64,000 nt of DNA from Paragorgia papillata. Lineage: Eukaryota > Cnidaria > Anthozoa > Scleralcyonacea > Coralliidae. A program made the position numbers and the translations under genes. The DNA lies in NCBI GenBank assembly GCA_035771165.1, contig JAWNZC010000353.1, positions 932,501 to 996,500 of the forward strand, in the 5' to 3' direction. Each line of letters starts with the position of its first letter. Position 1 is the stretch's first letter. Under the pieces are notes generated by a model. That model searched no databases, had not been told where the DNA came from, and saw nothing but the letters and a program-made list of their open reading frames with translations. Positions 39,746 to 51,300 of the stretch are shown in pieces.

Positions 39746-39882
39746 TCATAATTTCGTTTCCTTCATGTTTTCATCTGCAACAACACTTTCAAGCAGAGGT
39801 GTTTTATTCTTATCTTTTGTGATGGGTTGACTTGCTTCTTTGTAAAGAAGCCATGACAACATGCAGAACAATGTTCCAAGTC
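39746..39882 (-). CDS. OATP terminal exon
   Basis: Acceptor TTCTGTAG. It encodes the last membrane segment (TLFCMLSWLLYKEA) and a cytoplasmic tail ending ENMKETKL before TGA. The 137 bases complete the Gly codon begun in the preceding exon. Confidence 0.88.
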
Positions 39883-42800
39883 CTACAGAAAAAATAAAAA
39901 AAATAAAAAAAACAAGCTATTACTACTCTAACACAAACTCGAACACGAACTTCAACACGAACATAAACATGAACACGAACACGAACTTGAACACGAACTC
40001 AAACACGAACTCAAACATGAACACGATCTCGAACACGAACTTGAACACGAACTCAAACATGAACACGAACACGAACTTGAACACAAACTTGAACTTGAAC
40101 ACGAACTTCAACTTGAACACGAAGTCGAACTTGAACACGAACTTGAACTTGAACTTGAACACGAATTTCAACTTGAACACGAACTCGAACTTGAACACAA
40201 ACTCGAACTTGAATTTGAACACGAACATGATCTCGAATACGAACAACACGAACTTTAACACGAACACACGATATTGAACACGAACACACAAATTTGAATA
40301 CGGACTCAAACACAAACTCGAAGCGAAAGTCTCTAAATTTCACGTACCTGTCAGTATGCCAGTAATTGTTGAAATCATTTTCATTTGTTCATCCATATCG
40401 TAAACCAAACAGTAACCAATCTTATCACAAACTTTTTGCCAAATAACGCAATTTAAATCCACAACATGACCAAACAGTACTGGACCAGGAATATGAGCAA
40501 GCACTTTTGGTGAAAAATATTGTAAACCAAAAGCAAATGGAAGGTCTTCTGGACGTAAACATCTGAAATAATCCACAAAATATTGTAGTTCAACTGTTAA
40601 TTGTTCAACCAGAGTTTAGTCTAGGTTATTAAAGTGCCCCTAACCTCGATAGTTTTTATTTTCTTACTTGGAAGAACTTTTAAAATGATAAAGTAACTTC
40701 TTTGGAAGATTTTCGCTTTGTTTTTGCGATATTTCATTTTGTTTGATAGGCAAATGTCCGGAATTTACGTCACACATGTCTAATGACTTATCGAAGAAAT
40801 TTGTGTATCTCTTTCGTCCTCGAACGAAATCCTTTAAAATCGAGAAGTTTGGTGTTGTGGGAGAAACACGCACACATGTTATTCATACTTTAGTGTTTTT
40901 ACTTGATGAACGCAAAGATACATAACATTCTCTGATAGGTCATTATGCATATGTGACGTATATTCCGGACATTTGCATATCAAACAAAATGAAATATCGC
41001 AAAAACAAAGCAAAAAAGGGAAAATCTTCCAAAGAAGTTACTTTATCATTTTAAAAGTTATTGTGGCTAACGACAAACAATTTTGTTCATCTCTGCGGAA
41101 GCCGTCGAACAGGAATGAGTTAAAAAGTATTATAGATAAGCTTTCTGTTGACTCAGGCCTTCGCCAGAGCATAGATCAGTGCAATAACAACAAGCTGTTC
41201 GCTCACGTCATTTATAAACTAAGCAACTGATAAATTGAATCATGTAAGAATACAATGGCGAATCACGTTAATTTTACCAATTAAAAAATAAAATCAAGAA
41301 TGTTCTCCGAATAGGGCACACCACATGCTGTTTAATGGCTGTCCCTCTCTTGAGAGATAGTGTGATATTTTGCAATCTCAATAGATCCCCTTGTTCTTCG
41401 CGTGAAGTATTGCTTGTTGCTGGCTAAGAGTGACGACTCTTCTCACTTAACACGATGGTCATACTTCCAAGCGTGTTTGGCAACAGCAGATTTATCATGT
41501 TGGGCTTTTATGCAACATGTCTTGTGCTCCTTCAGGCGAGTTGAGTGATTCCTTCCCGTTTCCCCGTGTATACCAAGCCACATTCACAAGGAGTTATGAA
41601 AAGTGACTGTATGTAATCATAGATAATGGAAGGGGAACTGCATATAGGAAACTTACGAAACCGGAAAGACGTTTGCACAACCTGCTATGGTAATTATACA
41701 CTTACATGAGGTCTTTACGTACTGTTTAATAAACGAGCAGGAGTGTTTTATCAGATATAAAGACACGAGGCGAAGCCGAGTGTTTTTATATCTGATAAAA
41801 CACGAACTGCGAGTTTATTGAACGGCTTCAAAAACGAACCACTTGGTAAGTTCATTGGCGTAGTAAGTTTGAAAAATAGCCTTGTCTAAGCCGAGAAAAT
41901 CAAAGTTTATGTAAATCAGGAGGTATCTTTATCACATATAAAGACACTGATTAAACTTTAATTTCTAAAAATATCAAACCGAGGTCTTGCTATCAGTGGC
42001 GGATCAAGCTTGCGCGGGGCCCCTGGCACAAACATTACTTGGCCGATTAATGCCCCCCCCCCCCAAAAAAAAAAGACTATGCACAGGAAGATATCAGAGA
42101 AATTTTATAACCAAAATAGTACTATTTACAAACAATGTTTCTGCAAAATGTTTTACAAAAAAGGAACTTTTCTGGCCTTTGCAGAAGCAAAATCATTTGC
42201 CAGCTTTGAGAAGTCAAGCGAACGTAAAATGTCTGATTCCATACTCATCAGTGATAGAGCACTTAAGCGTGTCTGTCCCATCGTGCTACGCGAAACACTC
42301 TTTACACGTTACAGTTTCGAGAATGAGCGCTCCCCCGTGCAATTGCTGACCATCATGGTGAGATAAATACGCAAAGCAATTTCCACATTTGTGAAGGTTT
42401 CACTTAGCTCATTCTGTTTGAGATTGAGGAACATCAATAATTCAATGGACCTCTTCTTGTCCTCCTCTTGTGGAACTCTCATCTTCCGAACTTTTGCTCC
42501 AGTTGCAACGGCTCAAAGAAGTAATAAACAAACTGGACGAGTTCGTTAGGGAAGGTTTCTTCTAAATCGTCTGGATAGGCTTCAACAAGCTTTCGGGCAC
42601 CAGCCTTCACATCCTCGTCGCACATACTGCTAAGCTGCGAAAGGAAGCCAAATCTCTCGGAAACGGTCTTGTAGCCAGCGATTCTTTGTTTCAAAGCAGC
42701 ACAGACGTGGTCGATAATTGCGAAAAACACTTCCACACGAAATTTGACGCCGCCCTGCAAAACTGTATCCTCCGCTGCACCTTCGTCGCCCTGGAAGATT

Positions 42801-45800
42801 CGTCGATTTCGTTTGCGGGTACGCCTTGAAGCATCTGCGTACTCACTATGGCCGCACCTTTCTACACCTTTCTTCTCATAATCGTCGAATTTCTCCCGGA
42901 GTTGCTCCACAAATATCAAAAGCGAATCCAGCAAATTTACAGCACAATTCAAGGGTAAACCGGCTTTCTGAAGCGAACAACTTGTTTTCTGGAACTGTTG
43001 CAGTATGTCATTCCACAATTCAAGTAAAATTGCAGTTTCAAGCTTTTCAAGACGTTTGAGAAGCCCGGACACTTCGTTTCTTGTTTCTGCAGATTGTTCC
43101 AAGTCAGCTCCAATTTCTTCCAAGGCATTCTTGTTTTGCTCGTAGCCATTGCTCAGTGCTTTCACCGCATCACCTCGTGCTGACCAGCGTGTCTCCGACA
43201 AAGATTTGTCGACAGGCAGTCCCTCGAGATGCTTCTTTAGAATTGCCCAGCGATGAGTGGATCCGGAAAAGAAATTGTAGAGACTCTGAATCAGGTTAAA
43301 CATTTCACTGCCTTCTGAACAAGCTTTTGCAGCGTGTTTTCCAACCAAATTGAGCGAATGGGCAGAACAAGGAACATATTCGGCATATGGTGAACTTTTT
43401 CGAACGACAGCTTGCACTCCATTGTACTTTCCGCTCATGTTCGACGCGTTGTCGTACGACTGTCCACGACACAGTTCAGTTCAATAGGAATGCCTTGCTC
43501 AGCCAGAAACTTCAGCAAGTGATCGGCAATTTGGGCTCCAGTGTGACCATACATGGGTAGAAATGTAAGGAATCGCTCGACAGGACCAGTAGATTTAACA
43601 TATCGGATTGTTACTGTTAGTTGGTCAACGTGTGTTACATCCGGGGTGGAATCAACAGATATAAAATAGTGGATCAACGATTTGACCTCTTCTACAATGG
43701 TGGAAAGAACTTTTTTGCCCATGAGTTCTATAACTTCTTCGCAAATCGACGAAGACAAATAGGAAGCATGTCCTTTGCCTTGGTTGCCATGCATTTGGAT
43801 GTGCTGGGCCAGAAAGGGGTCATATTCAGCCAAAAGCTCAACAATCCCCAAGTAATTGCCGTTGTGTACCGAGCCAACCAGCTCATGTTTACCGCGAAAG
43901 GCTAGACCACGTTCGCACAAAAACTTAATAACGCTAACCAGTCGCTTCAGCAGCTCTCGACCATAAGACACTTCATCCTCGTATTGCTTAACCAATGCTG
44001 TATCAACGGTGCCCCCTCTCAACTTCCGTGTGCGCAGGGCATCATAGCTTCGCGATGGCCTGCGCTGTTTTCATGACTGGAGATCTGTTCACCCGCATGT
44101 TTCCAGTCGTTGTATCCGACGACAAACTGGGAACTGAATTTCGTAGACATTACTTTGCATGCAAAACAGTATATCCGTCCGGTTATCTTCGAGTAGCACA
44201 ACCATTTGCGATCAATTTTCTCACCTGTGCGTGGAATTTTTGTGAAATATGAAAGCTGACAGTAGCGATCAATCTTTTCGCTTCCACACATTTTGGCTGA
44301 CTCGCGAAATTTACCAATATTGTCAATATGTCGACAGTCATCACTTCCACGTGCAATCCAGAACTTACGCATATCATCAGGTAATATATCGGGCCAAGCA
44401 CCAAGATCGTTTGGGAAATTGTGCCAGTGGCAGTCAGATGCTAACGGAGCTTGTTCAGACTGTTCTTTCGACTCTTTGTTATCCTTGGCCTCATCCCGAA
44501 TGCATTCGGCTCCGGTTTCACTAACATCTTCATCAGCAGCCATAACAATGCCCTCAACGGCCATGGAGCTTTCACTGACCGAGTCCGAATGATCTTCATT
44601 TATGGCATTGGTTCTGGAAGTGGAAGGAGAGAAGGCATCGCCACTACCTGGATTAGATCTTGTCAAGTAAAATTGATCAAGACGGCGCATTTGCGCTTGC
44701 TCCTTCTTCTCTTGTTCTTCTCGCTGTTGTTTCTTCTTGCGTTTTTGGTGGCCAGACAAATAGTCAGTGCGGCCACTGTCTCTTTTGCGACCACTCATGG
44801 CGAATGGCGATTGACAAATACAACCGGAGTTGTATTTGTGCTACAACCCGAGGCGAAACATATCAGTTCGGCCTCGGGGGAGAACTGCTTTCGGTGCTCC
44901 TACTCGCTTGTCGCTATGGTGCAAGGCACGCGTCCAGCAGCTTGGATTACATATAACATATTGAACGCGCTGACACGTTTTGCGGACATTTCTCGCAAAC
45001 GACCTCTAGGAAGCCAGACAAGTGTAAGTTGAAAAGTCGTAAACATCTTGATAGAACAACAGTGACGTTTGTGACACGAAACTATCAATATGATTGGAGC
45101 GAAGAGCCTGAATAATATCGAGATTATCTTTCCCAAAGTTTATGAAAGCGGGATGAATTAAATACAAATATTATTCGGAGTTAGAGAGCTCCATATGGCG
45201 TTTCAGCTACATCATACATGTACTAGAGTATTGGTAGGACCGTAATTAGTTTTTATATCTTAAAGGTAGGTGTATATTATCACGTGCAATACTCTAGTCT
45301 CTATGACTCTATCAAATCTTTGCTTAGAACTAAAAAAATTGGCTTTGCGAAGCGCGGGGCCCCTAAAACCGCGGGGCTCCTGGCACCTGCCCATACTGCC
45401 CTCCCCCCCCCCCCCCTTGATCCACCACTGCTTGCTATATTGACCGAGCGATGGCGTGGTTAAGACGTTCACGACCGAGGTTTAATATTTTACCGTAAAG
45501 ACCGAACGGTCGAGGTTATTAATTAAGTAGTTTATTATATGGCACTTTTTATTTCAAAATCAATCTTGTATTTCTTGGTCTTCGCTTCCTTTAACTTAAC
45601 GTCAAAACGCCGAACTAGCGTTATTTTCTATTGTTTCTTTCTCGTCTGGATACTAGAATTTACTTTTATAATGTTCATCGTCATTTATTTCATTTATTTT
45701 CGTCGTTTTTCGGCAATAAAAGTTTTGTAATGAACTGGGCCTATTTCCGGAACTTTCCGAAGGTAAACGAAGACGGCGCGAACGTTATGAGGTATTGATG

Positions 45801-47980
45801 AGTCAAGCACTTTTGATGGGAGGGAGAGGTTGCGAGCGAGATTCAAGCGAAGAAGAGAACGCAAACAGTGAGACATTTGTCGTATTTTATTATTATTAAA
45901 GTTTAGTTTTATGTATGTGATTTGCCCTGGATACAATCTTAAGCGGAAGCGAGAATTTAGGACAGTTTCTTATTAGGATTTTTTGTTTGTTTCCAATCGT
46001 AGAGCATTAAGAATTTTCATAATGCCCGCGGACATTATGGAGAAATCTCGCCACGTCAGCAACCAATCACAGCGGGTGACTTTACCGGAAGTAATCCCTG
46101 CCATATAATAATATATCGTAACACTTGGTTGTAAATATTACTTGTGTTCTTACGCCCACCTCATTAAAACAACTTTACTTGGCGTTAGTTGTAGGAAGAT
46201 TGCCAAAGAGACTACGCTCATTAACACGAGAAATAAGATCCAGTTTTTGCAATTTTGATCACAGGAACCAATTCTTGCTGCGCCACCAAAACCATCGTTT
46301 GACGCAATGCAGGAACAGTTGCCAAATGTCTGGAAAAAATACACAACGAGAAATTTAATTAAAATTAACATACTTAAACAAACAAAACAAAACAAAACAA
46401 AACAAAACAAAACAAAACAAAAAACAAAAAACAAAAAACAAAACAAAACAAAGCAAAACAAAACAAAACAAAACAAAAAACGAGCTAACAAACACACGAA
46501 TGAATGAATGAACGAACGAACGAACGAACAAACAAACGAATATACAATCAAACAAACTAGTGAACAACCAAAGAAATAGAGGAATAAAGAATGAATAAAT
46601 GACTAAATGAACGAACAAACAAACAAACAAACAAACAAACAAACAAACAAACAAACAAACAAACGAATATACAATCAAACAAACTAGTGAACAACCAAAG
46701 AAATAAAGGAATAAAGAATGAATAAATGACTAAATGAACGAACAAACGAACAAACAAACAAACAAACAAACAAACAAACAAACAAACAAACAAACAAACA
46801 AACAAACAAACAAACAAACGACTTACGGTCATAGAGAGGGAACCAGTGCAACCAGCATAACAAGGGCTTAAGTATGAAACATTATCTGCACCACAGACTG
46901 GTAAAGCTATACCAAGATGGCAACCACAATTTTGATTACATGTTGATCCCAGTTCAACTCCTGGAATGGTGGGATATTCTGTAAATTGGTAGCTATCTCC
47001 TATACTCGTCCTGCAATATAACAAGGTAAAGTTTTTTCGTACATTTTTGCTGTACAATCTGTCGTAAGTTAAACTCAGAGAAAAACTCTGAGTTCCAGAC
47101 GGGACTCGAACCCACAACCTTCCAGCAAAAACGTACGAAAACACTTTACCAACAGACGTTCGGTGGAAGTTCGTCAAGCTCAATTATTCAGAAAAGATTT
47201 CTGAGACCACAGACAGGGTTCGAACCTGCAACCTTGTAATGACCGGTTAGACCCTCTAAACATTGAGGCTCAGATGGAGAGCTAATGTTGCAAATTCATA
47301 GTCATATGTGCTCCTAAGTGGTAGCTGCGTTTGCATATGAGATGTTGTTGTTAAAGTGACATGATAAGTTGTACGCATACATGTAGTGCATGTGGTACGT
47401 TTGCGAGCTTGGTGCAAAGTAATAGGCGTTTGTTGGACGTTCGTCAATCTCAATTACTCAAGCTGAAAACATTAATAACATACAAAAAAAACATTTACTG
47501 AAAATAAACTGACACAATGCGACTTGTAGCCCAACAAGTACTTGTGACACACGTACAGTTTGACTAGTTCCCAGGGGTATAAATATCGAAAACAACCTCG
47601 GTCTACCATCTGAGTTCCAGTGGCTCAATGGTGAGAGCATCCGGCTGGCATTCGGAAGGTTGTGGGTTCGAGTCCTGCCTGGAGCTGAGTTTTTCTCTGA
47701 GTTTAACTTACGACAGCTTGTACAGCAAAAACGTACGAAAAACTTTACCAACTTCAAGCTGAAAACACTAATAACATACAAGGAAATGTTTATTAGGCAG
47801 AAAAGCTTGACCTAAAAGATATGTTGACAAAAACTCACATTTAAAAAACATTCAAAATATAACTTCACAGGAATTGTTCATGAAGAATTTTAAACTCACT
47901 TCAAGAACAACAGACTTGCTTGAGTTTGAGAAAGAATTGCATATACTGTAGTCTAAAAATCTGAATGCTTATACTTTTTG

Positions 47981-48079
<99 letters not shown>

Positions 48080-48335
48080 GTGGCTGTCGGTAAATGTGTG
48101 TGTGTCTGTCCATCCATCCGTCCGTCCATCCATCCATCTATCTGTCTCTCAGTCTGTGTCACTGTCCATCTGTCCCTCTATCTGCCTGCTTGTGGGCATC
48201 AATCAATCATTAATTAATCAATCACTAATTCAATCAATCAATCAATCAATCAATCCATCCGTCCGTCCGTCCGTCCGTCCGTCCGTCCGTCAGTCAGTCA
48301 GTCAGTCAATCAGTCAGACAGACTGACAGACAGGC

Positions 48336-48390
<55 letters not shown>

Positions 48391-51300
48391 AAGACAGAAT
48401 GTACTCACCTCACTCCATAAGGAACTTGCCAGCCAGCCAACTTCACCTCCTCACAGCCTGGGATGAGAAATGCGAAGGGTCCTACAGTATGGTGGTGATA
48501 ATCTGAAATAGAAAGCAAAAGAGGGCAGATTTTCTGCCTGATTCGTCTAACTTGAACACTCGTGGCAGCAAGGATCCAACCAATAGGCCAACTAAAGAAA
48601 ATAGAATAAAATAGAAATTAATGCTAAGTAATAGGGAGCCTTACATCATTATTTATTTATTTTGGAAAATTTCAGGCTAGTATTAGACCAAGTGACAACC
48701 AAAGCAGACAGCCAACCAACCAACCAACCAACCAACCAACCAACCAACCAACCAACAAACCGACCACCCGACCAACCACCCAACTGACCGACCGACCAAC
48801 CACCCACCAACCACCCACCCAACCAACCAACCAACCAAACACCCACCCACCCACCCACCCACCCACTCAAACACCCACCCACCCACCCAACCAACCAACC
48901 AACCAACCAATCAACCAACCAACCAACCAACCATCCAACCAACCAACCGAGGCACAAACATCATAATACATACGTACTAAGCAATGGTGGTAATGTAGAT
49001 ATGATTATTGCTTGTCCAACTTTTTCTGGTTCCACTCCATATCGAAGGATTAGAATTTTGGCAAAAAATGGAGTCAAGCCTCCACCATACAACAAAGAAG
49101 TGTTCATCGCCAAGGAGTTAAACAAAAACGTCCAGTTTGTCAACAGTTCTTTTAAAATTGAGGGTAACTTTTTAAGCTTTTCTTTAACCGTTAAATTTGG
49201 CAGGACATCTTTCTCTAAGTTATGTCTTTCTTGAGTGCTATTATTTTTTATTTTGCTCGGGAATCCAAGAAGGAATATGGAACTGATGTTCAGCAAACAG
49301 ATGCAGAACCAAGAATTCCAATCCACCAATTGCCAATCCAACGAGGATCTTTGGGTGTCATCTTAAATCCATCAGCCTAGGAATAAGAAATTGTTTTAAA
49401 TTCACTTCACTTCTTTTCACTTCACTTCACTTCATTTTACTTCACTTCACTTCACTTCACTCCACTTCACGACACATCTCACCACCACACCTCACCACAC
49501 GACACCACACACAGTATCTAACTAATGCTGGTATTCCCATTTTCAGTCTCTTCATTCAAAACTTAATACTGGGTGAACCTAAGAAAGATCAACATAATTA
49601 TTTGGATGAACCAATTAGCAGCAATGATGATATTTTCAGAGCGGCAAGAAAACTCAAAAACAAGAAATCCGTATACATGGATAAGATAAGAAATGAAAAT
49701 AATGATAAAACATAGTGTAAATTCCCTACCTGTAATAGAAGGATACAATGAGCTCTTTAACCTAATTTTACAAAGTGGAAAATTTCCAGATCACTGGTGT
49801 GAGGGTCTTATAACCCCAATTTTTAAGTCAGGCAATAAAAGTGATACTAATAATTACAGACTGAGGCATTTGTGTTACAAGCTGTCTTAGTAAATTTTTC
49901 TGCTTGATTCTAAATGAACGCTTGATAAACTTTGTCCAAAATGAACATTTAATTCATCCCTCGCAAATTGGATTTCTGTCTGGACAGAGGACAGCTGATG
50001 ATATATTTACTTTGAAGACTTTAATTGATAAACATTTAAATCAAAATAGAAACCAAAAGATATATGCATGTTTTGTTGACCTCAAAAAGGCATTTGATTC
50101 TGTCTGGCATGATGGACTCTTTGCAAAATTACTGGACAACAAAATTGGTGGAAACTTTTATAGTCTGATCAAAAATATGTATTCCAAATCTAAATGTGCA
50201 GTTAGACATGGCAAATATAGAACACCATCCTTTTCAAACTCTAAAGGAGTCAGGCAGGGTTGCATCCTTAGTCCACTCCTATTTAACATTTACATTGATG
50301 AAATAGTCTCTTTATTTAATAATACAGCCTCTGATCCTTTCATACTTCCAAATGAAACAAAATTAAGCTGTCTTCTTTATGCTGATGATCTGGTAATAAT
50401 ATCTCGTTCATACGGTATTCAAAATTGTTTAGACCAACTACATAGCTGGTGTGAGAAATGGATGATGAAAGTTAATTTAGAAAAGACAAAAACTGTGATA
50501 TTTCAGAAAGGTAACAAAAAATAAACTCCTCCAAAATTTCTACTAGGTGATCAGCCGATCACTAAATATGCACATGAGTATTGCTGCCTTGAATTAAATT
50601 ATCATCCAATGGCAAATTTACACTATCTCGTCAACAACTCAGTGAGAAAGCAATGAATGCCTTCTACACAATACGAAAACACCTAGCCTTGAACCTACTA
50701 TCTCCCAAATTAGCCATTAAAATTTTTGGTTGCATAACCACACCCATTCTCTTATATAATTCAGAAGTATGGGCCTGGGGTGCTTATGTGAACAATGATT
50801 TTAATAAAATAATGGGATAAATCACACACCGAAAAAGTTCACTTGAAATTCTGCAAAATATATCTAGGAGTAAACAGCAAAGCTACTAATATAGCCTGTA
50901 GAGGAGAATTAGGCAAACTACCTTTGCTAATAAATATCCACAAAAGGATACTTAGAATGTTACCCATCCCAACATGCTGCCTGATTCTTCAATTGCTAAA
51001 CAACTAATTTCTAATCTCTAAAGAGTTGTACCAAGATGGGAAAACCTCCTTTTATTCCAATGTAATGTCGTTACTCAAATTCTATAACTGCTCCAATTCT
51101 ATAGAATCACTGTCTAACCAATCATTGACACAATTATCCAATGATATGCATAACAATATCTCAACTTTTGGAAACATAAACTTAACAATTCAAGTAAACT
51201 TTCCTTCTACTCCAAATTTAAAACTGAAATACAATTAGAAGAATATCTTACTGCAGTTAAAAGTTCAATGCGAAGAAAAAATCTCACCAAATTTCGCATA

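Larger units (their letters stand above)
41994..45430. mobile_element. hAT transposon, 3.4 kb, TSD CTTGCTAT (degenerate coding)
   Basis: The ends CAGTGGCGGATCAAG and, inverted, CAGTGGTGGATCAAG are flanked by perfect 8-base duplications CTTGCTAT (41986-41993, 45431-45438). The perfect TSD implies relatively recent insertion. The minus-strand transposase is nevertheless split by frameshifts and a stop, so the copy was probably mobilised in trans or has decayed since. It lies in an OATP intron on the same strand as the gene. Confidence 0.95.

Noticed and set aside
39861..40315. Asn-Thr repeat protein and its Phe/Val antisense frame
   Set aside because: Produced by the GAAC(AC/TT) minisatellite within the last OATP intron.
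47978..48326. Ser-Val-Cys-Leu repeat ORF
   Set aside because: Artefact of the CTGT microsatellite.
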